Of a DNA stretch of 64,000 nt, positions 51,981-61,532 are shown piece by piece. Both the position numbers and the translations under genes were made by a program. The stretch is from Streptomyces sp. BHT-5-2 (GTDB lineage: Bacteria; Actinomycetota; Actinomycetes; Streptomycetales; Streptomycetaceae), in assembly GCF_019774615.1 (NCBI RefSeq), contig NZ_CP081497.1, positions 372,001 to 436,000 on the forward strand. Direction: 5' to 3'. A model generated the notes under the pieces. The model saw nothing but the letters and a program-made list of their open reading frames with translations, was not told the origin of the DNA and searched no databases. How positions within the stretch are numbered: position 1 is the stretch's first letter; the number at the start of each line of letters is the position of its first letter.

Positions 51981-52553
51981 GTGACGGACCTCGACCAGCT
52001 CACGCAGGCGCTCGCCCGCAACCTCAAGCGCTGGCGCACCGAGCGCGGCTACACCCTCGACGCGCTGGCGGCCCGGGCCGGCGTCAGCCGCGGCATGATC
52101 ATCCAGATCGAGCAGGCCCGGACCAACCCCAGCGTGGGCACCACCGTCAAGATCGCCGACGCGCTCGGCGTCAGCATCACCACGCTCCTCGACTACGAAC
52201 AGGGCCCGCAGGTACGGGTCGTTGGCCCCGGCGAGGCGGTCCGGATGTGGTCCACGGAGGCCGGCAGCCACACCTCGCTCCTGGTGGGTGGCGAGGCCCC
52301 GGGGCCGTTCGAGATGTGGGACTGGCGGCTGATGCCGGGCGACGAGAGCGCCTCCGACCCGCATCCGCCCGGCACCGTCGAGCTGCTGCACGTCCGGTCC
52401 GGCACCCTCACCCTGCTCGTCGACGGCGCCCCGCACGAGGTGGTCGCCGGGGCCTCGGCGACCTTCGAGGCCAAGGTCCCGCACGGCTACCGCAACGACG
52501 GCCGGGAACCGGTGGAGATGACCATGTCGGTGATCATTCCGCCGCCCCGCTGA
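51981..52553 (+). CDS. XRE-family regulator with cupin domain
   Basis: A 190-residue regulator: HTH_3 domain (about 10-65, LDALAARAGVSRGMIIQIEQ) then a C-terminal cupin barrel (about 95-185) with LHVRSGTLTLLVDG. Such proteins sense small ligands through the cupin. It is divergent from the EamA exporter, so it probably regulates it. The GTG start has no clear ribosome site; the first codons match the domain start. Confidence 0.9.
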   Translation: MTDLDQLTQALARNLKRWRTERGYTLDALAARAGVSRGMIIQIEQARTNPSVGTTVKIADALGVSITTLLDYEQGPQVRVVGPGEAVRMWSTEAGSHTSLLVGGEAPGPFEMWDWRLMPGDESASDPHPPGTVELLHVRSGTLTLLVDGAPHEVVAGASATFEAKVPHGYRNDGREPVEMTMSVIIPPPR

Positions 52554-52595
52554 GCCGATCGGCCGACCGCGGCGGCCGGCCGACGGAGCGGCCGC

Positions 52596-53003
52596 TCAGC
52601 CCAGGCGGGGTATCTCGATCGCCGGGCAGCGGTCCATCACCATGTCGAGGCCGGCGGCGCGGGTGCGCCGGGCGGCCGCGTCGTCGATGACGCCGAGCTG
52701 GAACCAGACCGCCCGGGCACCGACGGCGACCGCTTCGTCGGCGACGGCGCCGGCCAGCTCGCTGCGGACGAAGACGTCCACCACGTCGATCTTGAACGGG
52801 ACGGCGGCCAGCGACGGATACCCCTGCTCCCCGTGCACGGTCTCGGCTCTGGGGTGCACGGGGACGATCCGCTTGCCGTGGCGCCGGAGCACCCCGGCGA
52901 CGCCGTACGCGGCGCGTTGCTCGTTGGCGGACAGTCCCACGACCGCCCAGGTGTCCCCGAGTTCGGTGAGGATCCTGCGGATGGTGGCCTGGTCGGCGTG
53001 CAT
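52596..53003 (-). CDS. CoA-binding protein (YccU-like)
   Basis: A 135-residue Rossmann protein of the CoA_binding_2 family. It has WAVVGLSANEQRAAYGVAGVL, VPVHPRAETVHGEQGYPSL and AVWFQLGVIDDAAARRTRAAG, all family hallmarks. GGGAGA precedes the ATG. Its cellular role is undefined. Confidence 0.9.
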   Translation of the reverse strand: MHADQATIRRILTELGDTWAVVGLSANEQRAAYGVAGVLRRHGKRIVPVHPRAETVHGEQGYPSLAAVPFKIDVVDVFVRSELAGAVADEAVAVGARAVWFQLGVIDDAAARRTRAAGLDMVMDRCPAIEIPRLG

Positions 53004-53170
53004 GCCGTCTCCCGTCGTCCGTGGTCGTGCTCGGCGCTCCGTGCCCGGTCACCTCGGGTAACGGCCGGCGGGGCCCGAACATTCCTCGCTCGCCGCCGGG
53101 ATGACGGGTTGTCCGGGCAGCAAGACGCCCCGCCCGAAGGGGAAGACGGGCGGGGCGGGTTCGGGGGCGG

Positions 53171-53944
53171 TCAGCCGGTGCCGCGGGCCAGGCCGGCGGC
53201 GACGACATCGCCGGAGGCCGCGGAACGGGCCGGCTTGCCGATCGCGCGGCCACCGGCGACCGGTTCGGGCGCGCCGGCACCCGTGCCCGGCCACCGCGCC
53301 GCGGCGGCGGCCGGCTCCCGGGCGGGCTGCGCGGCACCGCCCGCGGCGGCCAGCGCCGCACGCAGCGGCTCGGCCTCCACGACCATGCTCACCGGCCCGG
53401 AGGGGTTGACGTAGAGGGCGTGGCCCGGCGGCAGTTGCTCGACCAGTTCGGCCGCCGGCCGCTGGTCGTAGAGCAGCCGCCCGGCCGACTCCAGATGGGC
53501 GGCGGCGGTGTAGACGGGCACGACGGGGGCGCCCTCGGGGGAGGCCGCGGTCAGGGGCTCGCCGCCGTCGGTGACCAGGAAGGAGACCTCCGCGCCGGCC
53601 AGCTCCTCGTAGACCGCGCTCTCCGGGCCGTACCCGGTGGCGGACAGCTGCACCGCGCGGTCCACCGGGTCAGTGGGGTCCGCCCAGTCCAGCATCTGCG
53701 GCGACGGCCGGTACTCCGGGTTGTCCCGCCACTCCGCGATCGCGCCGTCCGGGCCGGACCGCCACTGGCCGATCACCGCCCACAGCGGGGGCTCATCCTT
53801 GCCCGACCAGGTCAGGTCCACCATGGCCAGCCAGTGGTCGGGGGCCTCACGGGCGGCTTCGACGACCTCCGGCGGCGGCACCGGCATCTCTTCGCCGGTC
53901 ACCGGAGTGCCGGCCGTCATCGCCGCCAGTGTGCTGTCGTCCAT
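53171..53944 (-). CDS. Type VII secretion system-associated-like protein
   Basis: A 257-residue soluble protein. The region PVPPPEVVEAAREAPDHWLA and IGQWRSGPDGAIAEWRDNPEYRPSP, plus the SseB-like later part (ALYVNPSGPVSMVVEAEPL), recalls Streptomyces proteins annotated as T7SS-associated. The C-terminal 60 residues are Ala/Pro/Gly-rich. GGAGG precedes ATG 53944. No ESX genes are adjacent, so the link is by family only. Confidence 0.6.
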   Translation of the reverse strand: MDDSTLAAMTAGTPVTGEEMPVPPPEVVEAAREAPDHWLAMVDLTWSGKDEPPLWAVIGQWRSGPDGAIAEWRDNPEYRPSPQMLDWADPTDPVDRAVQLSATGYGPESAVYEELAGAEVSFLVTDGGEPLTAASPEGAPVVPVYTAAAHLESAGRLLYDQRPAAELVEQLPPGHALYVNPSGPVSMVVEAEPLRAALAAAGGAAQPAREPAAAAARWPGTGAGAPEPVAGGRAIGKPARSAASGDVVAAGLARGTG

Positions 53945-54178
53945 CGAGCCCTCCGCCGAGCCGCCGTTCCGTTCCCGCCGGCCGTGCCTCCGTACGACGG
54001 GTCCCGCTGCGCCCACAGTGCCCATGGGGGCGGCGGTCGTCTCCCCGACGCACCGTACGGACGGCCCGGGTACGCCGGGTGGCGGTGCGGGGTGCGCCCG
54101 TACGGCGGACACCGCAGCGCGGCGTGGGGCGCCGGGTGCCCGGACCACCTCCGTGGAGCGGGCGCATAGGCTGGTCGG

Positions 54179-54805
54179 ATGCAGGACCAGTACCGGACGC
54201 CGGCCCGCGAGGGTGTCCACGAGATCGAGATCAGCAAGTCCCGCTTCCTCTGCGCGCTCGCGCCGGTCGCGACGGAGGAGGAGGCGCAGGACTTCATCGC
54301 GCGTGTCCGGCGGGAGCACCCCACCGCGCGGCACCACTGTTTCGCGTACGTCCTCGGGGCCGACGGCGGGGTCCAGAAGGCCAGCGACGACGGCGAACCG
54401 GGCGGTACCGCCGGGGTACCGATGCTGCAGATGCTGGTGCGGCGTGAGGTGCGCTATGTGGTCGCCGTGGTCACGCGGTACTTCGGCGGCATCAAGCTGG
54501 GGGCCGGCGGCCTGATCCGCGCCTACGGGGGCGTGGTCGGCGAGGCGCTGGACGCGCTGGGCACCGTCACCCGGCAGCGGTTCCGGCTGGCGACGATCAC
54601 CGTGGACCACCAGCGCGCGGGCCGGCTGGAGAACGATCTGCGCACCACAGGGCGAGCGGTGCGCGAGGTGGCCTACGGGGCCGAGGTCCGCATCGAGGTG
54701 GGGCTGCCGGAGGCGGAGGTGGACGGGTTCCGCGCCTGGCTCGCGGACACCACGGCCGGGACGGCCCGGTTGGAACTCGGCGGGGAGGCGTACGGGGAGG
54801 TGTAG
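54179..54805 (+). CDS. YigZ/IMPACT-family protein
   Basis: A 208-residue protein with the UPF0029 domain. It contains IEISKSRFLCALAPVATEEEAQ, ASDDGEPGGTAGVPML and TRYFGGIKLGAGGLIRAYGG, all hallmark motifs, followed by a DUF1949-like ferredoxin-fold C-terminus. A TAGGCT -10-like element (54167-54172) lies 6 nt before the ATG and no ribosome site exists, so the transcript is likely leaderless. Function is poorly defined. Confidence 0.92.
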   Translation: MQDQYRTPAREGVHEIEISKSRFLCALAPVATEEEAQDFIARVRREHPTARHHCFAYVLGADGGVQKASDDGEPGGTAGVPMLQMLVRREVRYVVAVVTRYFGGIKLGAGGLIRAYGGVVGEALDALGTVTRQRFRLATITVDHQRAGRLENDLRTTGRAVREVAYGAEVRIEVGLPEAEVDGFRAWLADTTAGTARLELGGEAYGEV

Positions 54806-54858
54806 GCGGAACGGACACCGGCTTCACTGGCGGGAGCCGACAGCGTCACCGTGACCTC

Positions 54859-54878
54859 GGTCTGCCGGGGGCCAGACC
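54859..54878. terminator. Small hairpin between convergent genes
   Basis: GGTCTG and CAGACC arms enclose an 8-nt G-rich loop between the stops at 54805 and 54884. Short but well placed. Confidence 0.4.
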
Positions 54879-54883
54879 CTGCG

Positions 54884-55228
54884 TCACGCCGAATTCAGGG
54901 CGTCGGCCCGATTCTTCAAGTCCGCTGCGATGTCGTCCCAGTCGGGGCCGTGCGCCAACAGGCTGTGTGCCGCGTCCCGCAACAGCGCGGGATCGTTCGG
55001 CCTTTGCAGGAGCACGAGCCGATACGCCAGGTTCCGAACCCACACCGGGAGATGTCCGTCGACCAACTGCGGGCACAGCTCCCGCAGCATGGCCAGGATC
55101 GCATCCGCATCGGCGAAGGTCAGTTCCTCGATGAAGTAGCGCTCCTCGTGCTCCTTCGTGCACTCCGGTGCGGGGCGGTGCTCGTCTCCGTAAAGACACC
55201 GGGCGTGTTCTACCAGGGTGCTGTGCAT
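54884..55228 (-). CDS. Hypothetical protein
   Basis: A 114-residue soluble, helical protein with EERYFIEELTFADADAILAMLRELCPQL and VWVRNLAYRLVLLQRPNDPALL. It looks like a conserved actinobacterial orphan, possibly linked to repeat-type scaffolds. The ribosome site is weak. It is followed in the leftward direction by a convergent gene. Function unknown. Confidence 0.65.
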   Translation of the reverse strand: MHSTLVEHARCLYGDEHRPAPECTKEHEERYFIEELTFADADAILAMLRELCPQLVDGHLPVWVRNLAYRLVLLQRPNDPALLRDAAHSLLAHGPDWDDIAADLKNRADALNSA

Positions 55229-55287
55229 GCCGGACAGCCTACGCAACCGGGATTCGCCGGCGGCTCCCAGCGCGCGGGCCGGTCGTC

Positions 55288-56262
55288 TCAGGGCGTCAAG
55301 GCTGCCATTCCCTCGACCACCGCCCAGGTTCCCGACGGGACGCCGTCGATGCCGGCTTCTGTATAGGCGGCGGCGGTCTGGGTGAAGAGCCGCTCGGGGT
55401 GGGCCCACGTGCCGGCGTGGTCCGTTTTGATCAGGCGGGCCGCGTCGGCGAGCGGCATTCCGCGCTGTGCGTACGAGGTCGCGGCATCGGCCACCGCCTG
55501 GAGCCGGTCCCGGACGGCGGCGACGCCGGCACGGTCGAGCAGCGTTCCATGCCCCGGCACGAACGTCTCGGCGCCGGTGTCCAACAGCGTTTGGCAAGCG
55601 CGGATGCAGCCGCTGACGGATCCCGACCACACGATGGTGTGGCCACCGGAGAAGAGTGCGTCACCGGCGAACACCACCCGGTGGTCGGGTACGTGCACGG
55701 CGACATCGCCCGCACTGTGACCGGCGCCCAGGTCGATCAACTCCACCACGACGCCGCCGATTTTGATCTCCTCGTGCCCCTCGAAGGTGCGCGTGGGCGG
55801 TATCACCGTCACGTCGGAGAAGTCGAAGTGCCCGAAGTGCTCGACCACGTACGCCTGCGCCTTGCCCTCGGCGGGTGACCGGCACAGTTGCGTGAGCTGA
55901 TCCGGACCCATCTCGTGGCAGCCGCCGGCGGCGCCGGCCGCAGAAGTGATGATCTCCGCCTGGGGGAGAAGCTGATTCCCCCACGTGTGGTCGCCGTTCT
56001 GGTGAGTGGAGACGACCGTGCCCACGGCGTCGAGCGGGCATACGTCCTCGACCGCGGTGAGAAGCTGCCGCGTGGCACCCAAGGTGAACTGCGTGTCCAC
56101 CAGCAGTGCCTGGCCCTGGGAGGCGATCAGCCCGGCGTTGCTGTAACCCCAGGCGTCGCTGTCCTGCATCCACGCCCACGTCACGTCGGACAACCGGCGG
56201 AGGGCAGGGGCAGGGGCGGGCGAGGCGCTGTGGATGTCGGGTGTGCTCATGGGTGTGCTCAT
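55288..56262 (-). CDS. Metallo-beta-lactamase-fold hydrolase, atypical metal motif
   Basis: A 324-residue MBL-fold protein. The metal motif reads THQNGDH (His87-x-Asn89-Gly-Asp91-His92), with Asn in place of the usual second His. Further ligands LGAGHSAGD, FAGDALFSGG and FVPGHG are normal. GAGGAA precedes ATG 56262 by 8 nt. The replaced ligand suggests altered metal binding or a subfamily with different chemistry. Substrate unknown. Confidence 0.85.
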   Translation of the reverse strand: MSTPMSTPDIHSASPAPAPALRRLSDVTWAWMQDSDAWGYSNAGLIASQGQALLVDTQFTLGATRQLLTAVEDVCPLDAVGTVVSTHQNGDHTWGNQLLPQAEIITSAAGAAGGCHEMGPDQLTQLCRSPAEGKAQAYVVEHFGHFDFSDVTVIPPTRTFEGHEEIKIGGVVVELIDLGAGHSAGDVAVHVPDHRVVFAGDALFSGGHTIVWSGSVSGCIRACQTLLDTGAETFVPGHGTLLDRAGVAAVRDRLQAVADAATSYAQRGMPLADAARLIKTDHAGTWAHPERLFTQTAAAYTEAGIDGVPSGTWAVVEGMAALTP

Positions 56263-56557
56263 GGTGTTCCTCGGGAGGTCGGCTGCCGCCAGTCGATCGG
56301 CACGCGCGTCCCCGGTGCCTGGATGCCCCGGGCGCGTCCGACCCGTACGTGCTCCTTCCAGTAGTACCAGGCGCTTCTTCGAGGCGGGCGAGGCCGTCCG
56401 CCACCGAGCGACAAGATCACGGATGTCGCCGATCGAGGGCGGGGGCAGGGGCGGTTTCGGACCGTACCGGTGCGTGATGGGTGGCGGCGTGTCAGCCTGG
56501 GCGGGCGGCGGAGTGGTCGCGATCGGCGTGGGTGCCAGTCGGGGAAGGGGCTGAGGT

Positions 56558-58093
56558 ATGCCGGACCTTCTGGGGGAGCGGGTGGGGTTCGTCCGCCGGA
56601 TCGGGTTGTGGCAGGCCACCGCTATCAACATGAGTCAGATGTGCGGCATCGGGCCGTTCGTGACGATCCCGTTGATGGTGAGCGCGTTCGGTGGGCCGCA
56701 GGCGGTGGTCGGGTTCGTGGCGGGTGCGGTGCTGGCGTTGGCGGACGGGCTGGTGTGGGCGGAGTTGGGGGCGTCGCTGCCGGGGGCGGGCGGCAGTTAT
56801 GTGTATCTGCGGCAGGCGTTCCAGTACCGGACGGGGAAGCTGATGCCGTTTCTGTTCGTGTGGACGGCGATGCTGTTCATTCCGCTCGGGATGTCCACCG
56901 GGGTCATCGGCTTCGTGCAGTACCTCGGCTATCTGTGGCCGGGGATGGGCCAGGGGCAGGGGGACGCGGTCGGGCTGGCCGTCACCGTCGGCGTCGTGGC
57001 GTTGCTGTGGGGCCGGGTGGAGCGGATCGCCCGGCTCGCCGTCGTGCTGTGGACGGTGATGATCGCCGCCGTCGGGCTGGTGATCGTCGCGGCGTTCACG
57101 CACTTCAGTCCGGAGCGGGCCTTCACCTACCCCGCGCACGCCGTGGACCTGACGGCAGGTCATTTCTGGGTCGGATTCGCCGGCGGGCTCACCATCGGCA
57201 TCTACGACTACCTCGGTTACAACACCACCGCCTACATGGGAGCCGAGATCAGACGGCCGGGCCGCACCCTGCCGCGGGCCATCCTGTTCTCCATCCTCGG
57301 CATCATGGCGATCTACCTGATGCTCCAGATCGGCACCCTGGGGGTCGTCGACTGGCGCGAGATGCTCGACCCGCACAGCACGGCCGGCTCCTCGGTCGCC
57401 TCCGCCGTCCTGGAGCGCACCTGGGGCCGGACCGCCGCCGACGTCGTCACGGTGCTGATCCTCGTCACCGCCGTCACCTCAGTCCTGACCGGTCTGCTCG
57501 GCGGCTCACGAGTCCCCTGCGACGCCGCCCGGGACCGCGTCTTCTTCCGCCCGTACGGGGCGCTGCACCCCCGCCACCGCTTCCCCGTCCTGGCGCTGCT
57601 GACCATGGGGGGCATCATGGCGGCCGGCTTCCTCCTGGGCCGGCACACCGACCTGGCGACCGTCATCCAGCTGCTGACGACGGTGATGGTGCTGGTGCAG
57701 GCGCTGGCCCAGATCGCGGCCGTCACCGTGCTGCGGCGCCGGCAGCCTGGGCTGCGCCGGCCCTACCGGATGTGGCTGTACCCGCTGCCGAGCCTGGTCG
57801 CGCTGGTCGGCTGGCTGGTGATCTACGGCTACGCGGACCGCAACGCGCCGGGCCGGCACCCCATCGAATGGTCGTTGGCGTGGGTCGGGGCGGGGGTGGT
57901 GGCGTTCCTGGTGTGGGCCCGGCGCGAGCGCGAGTGGCCGTTCGGGCCGAAGCGGATCAGTGAGGAGTATCTGGGCGGAGCCGATCCGGATGTGGAGGGG
58001 GAGACGGACCCGGATGCGGATTCTCCTTCGGGCCCGGGTGCCGGCGCGGGGGGTGTCGGCGGGGCGGTGCCGCCGGTTGTTCAGCCGGACTGA
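56558..58093 (+). CDS. APC-family amino acid permease
   Basis: A 511-residue transporter with about twelve helices. The consensus helix-1 motif is INMSQMCGIGPFVTIPLM, and helix 6-like GIYDYLGYNTTAYMGAEIRRPGRTLPRA carries the conserved Tyr/Glu region. The C-terminal about 60 residues are acidic and disordered. GAAGGGG precedes the ATG. The substrate is an amino acid or amine; it stands alone. Confidence 0.9.
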   Translation: MPDLLGERVGFVRRIGLWQATAINMSQMCGIGPFVTIPLMVSAFGGPQAVVGFVAGAVLALADGLVWAELGASLPGAGGSYVYLRQAFQYRTGKLMPFLFVWTAMLFIPLGMSTGVIGFVQYLGYLWPGMGQGQGDAVGLAVTVGVVALLWGRVERIARLAVVLWTVMIAAVGLVIVAAFTHFSPERAFTYPAHAVDLTAGHFWVGFAGGLTIGIYDYLGYNTTAYMGAEIRRPGRTLPRAILFSILGIMAIYLMLQIGTLGVVDWREMLDPHSTAGSSVASAVLERTWGRTAADVVTVLILVTAVTSVLTGLLGGSRVPCDAARDRVFFRPYGALHPRHRFPVLALLTMGGIMAAGFLLGRHTDLATVIQLLTTVMVLVQALAQIAAVTVLRRRQPGLRRPYRMWLYPLPSLVALVGWLVIYGYADRNAPGRHPIEWSLAWVGAGVVAFLVWARREREWPFGPKRISEEYLGGADPDVEGETDPDADSPSGPGAGAGGVGGAVPPVVQPD

Positions 58094-58120
58094 CGACCGG
58101 GCAGGCTGATGAGACATCAA

Positions 58121-58133
58121 GTTACGTTGTAAC
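58121..58133. other. Short AT-rich palindrome
   Basis: GTTAC-gtt-GTAAC lies between the convergent stops at 58093 and 58143. The stem is short for a terminator. It may act as a weak hairpin or a protein site. Confidence 0.3.
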
Positions 58134-58142
58134 AGGGCTACT

Positions 58143-60551
58143 TCAGGTGTCGGGCCAGGTGATGGTGCGGGTCGTGCCCGGGGCGACGGTGAAGGGGCGG
58201 CCGCGCAGCCGGACGCGGATCGCGGCGTGTTCCGAGTCCGGCACCGTGATCCGTACCACGTGGTCGGCGCGGATCCGCAGGTCGATGTCCCGGTGCCGGC
58301 GGTAGCGGATCCGCACGCCGAACTCGGAGAGTTGGGGGAGGGGCGCCGGGTCCAGCCACAGGGCGTGGTCCCGGGTCTCCAGACCGGTCATCCCGCGCTG
58401 CACGAAGTCGAGGGTGCCGGCCATCGCGCCCAGGTGGATGCCCTCCGCGGTGGTGCCGCCCTGGACGTCCGCGACATCGCCGGTGAGGGCCTCCGCGCAG
58501 TACGTCCAGGCGTCGTCCCGGCGTACCCGGGCCAGCACCCAGGCATGGACCACGGAGCTGAGCGTCGAGCCGTGGCTGGTGCGCCGCAGGTAGTGGTCGA
58601 CGGTCGCCCGCCAGGTGTCGTCGTCGAGCCGGTAGCCCAACTGCTCGAAGAGGCCGGTCAGTTCGGCGGGCGGGAAGAGGTAGCCGAGCATCAGCACGTC
58701 GGCCTGCTTGGACGCCTGGTAGCGGTTGACGGTGTCGCCCTCCGCCTCCAGGATCCGGTCCAGCCGGCGGATGTCGCCGTAGCGGGCGCGGTAGCCCGCC
58801 CAGTCGAGCTCGGCCAGTCGCTCGTAGCCCGCGAACTGGCTGATCAGGCCCGCGTGGAAGGGGACGTGCAGGCGGTGCGCGACGTCGTCCCAGTGCTGCC
58901 GCTCGTCGTGCGAGAGCGCCAGTCGCTCGAACAGCGCCCGCCGCCGCGCCTCCGGCAGCCTGCGGCACAGGTCGAGGGCCCGCGCCAGCACCCAGGCGGC
59001 GGTGACGTTGGTGTAGGCGTTGTCGTCCAGACCGGGCCGGTCGGCGCCCGGATACGCGTCGTGGTACTCGTCCGGGCCGACCACCCCGCGGATGCGGTAG
59101 CGGGCGAGCGCCGGGTCCCACCGTGCGCTCGCCGCCCAGAAGCGGGCGATCTCCAGCAGCATCTCGGCGCCCCTGGTGTGCAGGAACGCGGTGTCGCCGC
59201 TGGCCTGCCAGTAGCGCCACACGTTGTAGGCGATCGCCGAACCCACGTGGTGCTGGAGGTGGGAGTGGTCCGGCAGCCAGCGGCCCGAGCGGGGGTTGAG
59301 GTGCAGCCGCTGGGTCTCCTCGCGGCCGTCGCTGCCGCTCTGCCACGGGTACATCGCGCCCGTCCGGCCCGCCTCGCGCGCCGCCCGGCGGGCCGCCGGC
59401 AGCCGCCGGTGGCGGTAGTCCAGCAGGGCCCGGGACACCTCCGGGAAGCGCAGGTTGAGAAACGGCAGCACGAACAGCTCGTCCCAGAAGACGTGCCCCC
59501 GGTACGCCTCGCCGTGCAGGCCGCGGGCCGGTACGCCCACGTCCAGCCGCGCGGTGTGCGGGGAGACCACCTGCAGTACGTGGAAGACGTGCAGCCGCAG
59601 GATCCGGCCGGCCTCGCCCGGGACGTCCAGCCGCACCTGCCGCCACAGGTGCTGCCAGGCACGGTGGTGCGAGGCCAGCAGCCGGGGGACGGCCGGGGCG
59701 CGGCGGACCGCCTCCAGGGCGGCCGGGAGCGGTGCCGCGCGGGCCAGGTCGCGGGAGGTGTGCAGGGCCACCGTCTTGTCGACGGTCGCCGGGGAGCCGG
59801 GCCGGAGGGGGACGGTGAGCAGCCGGTGGGCCGCGCGGGGCGCGAGGGCGGTGCGGGCGGTGCCGCCGCGCGGCGCGGCCCGGGTGCGGGCGGCCAGGGC
59901 GATCGTGACTCCGGAGGTGACGGTGCGGCACCGGAGCCAGAGGACGCCGTCGTCCTCCGCACCGGTCTCCCGGTCGGTGAGGTGGGTGTCGGCCAGGTCG
60001 CGGTAGCGGGCCACCCCGCTGTTGCGGACGTCGCCGTCCAGCCCCGCTGCCACCTCCACCTCCCCGGACCAGCCCTCGGCGGTGAACACCGCGCGCTGGA
60101 CGGCGAGATCGGGCTCGCCCATGTGCACCAGACGGCGTTCGGTGACGGTCAGCCGCCGCCCCGCGGGGTCCTCGTAGGACGACCAGCGGGTCAGGGTGCC
60201 GCGGCGCAGGTCCAGCGTGCGGCGGTGGCCGGTGAGCTGGGGGTGGTCGGGGGAGAGCCAGGGGCCCGGCTCCGCGGCGTCCGCGGGGCGGATGCGGTAG
60301 CGCAGCGGCAGCCAGTCGGGCAGGTTGACCAGGTCCTCGTTCTCCACCCGGAGGCCGCCGACGACGGAGGTCAGCCGGTTGTAGACGCCGGCGGCGTAGG
60401 TGCCCGGGTAGTGGGCGGGGCCGCACGGCGTCTCCGGGGCGGCGCCGCGGGTGGCGAACCGGCCGTTGCCGAGCGTGCACAGCGCCTCCCGCAGCCGCTC
60501 GTCCTCGGGGACGTACCCCTCGTACGTCCAGGTCCAGGCCGGCGCCGTCAT
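58143..60551 (-). CDS. GH65 disaccharide phosphorylase
   Basis: An 802-residue inverting GH65 enzyme of the maltose/trehalose/kojibiose phosphorylase type. An N-terminal beta-sandwich (about 1-280) leads to an (alpha/alpha)6 barrel. The general acid Glu lies in VVGPDEYHDA, the phosphate-site Ser-rich loop is HGSTLSSVVH, and the substrate segment is LHGEAYRGHVFWDELF. It overlaps the beta-phosphoglucomutase-like gene by 4 bp, the usual pairing: the phosphorylase makes beta-glucose-1-phosphate, which the mutase converts. The exact disaccharide cannot be told. Confidence 0.92.
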   Translation of the reverse strand: MTAPAWTWTYEGYVPEDERLREALCTLGNGRFATRGAAPETPCGPAHYPGTYAAGVYNRLTSVVGGLRVENEDLVNLPDWLPLRYRIRPADAAEPGPWLSPDHPQLTGHRRTLDLRRGTLTRWSSYEDPAGRRLTVTERRLVHMGEPDLAVQRAVFTAEGWSGEVEVAAGLDGDVRNSGVARYRDLADTHLTDRETGAEDDGVLWLRCRTVTSGVTIALAARTRAAPRGGTARTALAPRAAHRLLTVPLRPGSPATVDKTVALHTSRDLARAAPLPAALEAVRRAPAVPRLLASHHRAWQHLWRQVRLDVPGEAGRILRLHVFHVLQVVSPHTARLDVGVPARGLHGEAYRGHVFWDELFVLPFLNLRFPEVSRALLDYRHRRLPAARRAAREAGRTGAMYPWQSGSDGREETQRLHLNPRSGRWLPDHSHLQHHVGSAIAYNVWRYWQASGDTAFLHTRGAEMLLEIARFWAASARWDPALARYRIRGVVGPDEYHDAYPGADRPGLDDNAYTNVTAAWVLARALDLCRRLPEARRRALFERLALSHDERQHWDDVAHRLHVPFHAGLISQFAGYERLAELDWAGYRARYGDIRRLDRILEAEGDTVNRYQASKQADVLMLGYLFPPAELTGLFEQLGYRLDDDTWRATVDHYLRRTSHGSTLSSVVHAWVLARVRRDDAWTYCAEALTGDVADVQGGTTAEGIHLGAMAGTLDFVQRGMTGLETRDHALWLDPAPLPQLSEFGVRIRYRRHRDIDLRIRADHVVRITVPDSEHAAIRVRLRGRPFTVAPGTTRTITWPDT

Positions 60552-61312
60552 CGGGCCGCCCCGGGGGCCAGCAGGTCGCCGGGGTCGGTGACCACCACGT
60601 CGGCGCCGCGGCGGCGCAGCTCGGCCGCGTGCCCCGGGGCGCCGCTCCGGTCGACGCCGACGACCAGGCCGAAGCCGCCGCGGCGGCCCGCCTCGACGCC
60701 GGCCGCGGCGTCCTCCAGCACGGCCGCCTCCCGGGGCGGGACGGCCAGCCGCCGGGCCGCCTCGGCGAAGAGCGCCGGGTCCGGCTTGCCCGGCAGGCCC
60801 AGTCGCGCGGCCTCGTTGCCGTCCACCACCGCCCCGAACAGCCCCAGCAGCCCGGCCCGGGACAGCAGCTCGGTGGCGTGCCGGGACGCGGACGCCGCGG
60901 CACAGCCGACGCCCTCGCCGCGCAGCGCGTGCAGCAGTCGCACACTGCCCGGCCACACGGGCGCCCCCCGCTCCCGCAGCAGCGCGGTGTAGACCTCGTC
61001 CTTGCGGGCCGCGACCGCCGCCACGGTGCCGGTGCCGGGCGGGTCGCCGGGGGCGCCGGGCGGCAGCGCCAGGCCCCGGGAGGCCAGGAACGCGGCGGCG
61101 CCGTCCAGCCGGGACCGGCCGTCGACATGGCGGAGGTAGTCGTCCACCGGGTCGAAGGGCCGCTGCCCGCCGGCGGCCGCCAGGCAGGCGTCGAACGCCT
61201 CCCGCCAGGCCGCGGCGTGCAGCCCCGCGGTGTCGGTGAGCACACCGTCGGTGTCGAAGACCACGGCCCGCACCGGGCGCAGACACGCGGCCAGCGGTGA
61301 CGCGGCGGACAT
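60548..61312 (-). CDS. HAD-family beta-phosphoglucomutase-like protein
   Basis: A 254-residue HAD hydrolase. Motif I is VFDTDGVLTDTAGLH, motif III GLPGKPDPALF (Lys) and motif IV VLEDAAAGVEA. The cap insertion (about 25-110) is of the beta-PGM type. GAAGGGA precedes the ATG. Coupled translation with the downstream GH65 gene supports conversion of beta-glucose-1-phosphate to glucose-6-phosphate. Confidence 0.9.
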   Translation of the reverse strand: MSAASPLAACLRPVRAVVFDTDGVLTDTAGLHAAAWREAFDACLAAAGGQRPFDPVDDYLRHVDGRSRLDGAAAFLASRGLALPPGAPGDPPGTGTVAAVAARKDEVYTALLRERGAPVWPGSVRLLHALRGEGVGCAAASASRHATELLSRAGLLGLFGAVVDGNEAARLGLPGKPDPALFAEAARRLAVPPREAAVLEDAAAGVEAGRRGGFGLVVGVDRSGAPGHAAELRRRGADVVVTDPGDLLAPGAAR

Positions 61313-61532
61313 GACGGGTCCCTTCGGCAGCCTTGGTCGGCAACTCGTCCCTCCATGGCACCACGACATCCGTGCCGGGGCCGCTCGTGATCGCCCGCGC
61401 CCCTGGCGGGCCCCGGCCGCCGGGGCACACGATGGAAGGGGCCGAGGGGCGCGACCGGTCGCCGCGGTGCGGGCCCGGCCCGGCGGCCGCCCGGCACGGC
61501 CACGGCCCGAGCGACGGAAGGCGGTGGGGACG

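Noticed and set aside
54884..55228. tRNA or other structural RNA near 54900
   Set aside because: The stretch shows coding bias on the minus strand and no cloverleaf arms. No tRNA was recognised anywhere in the window.
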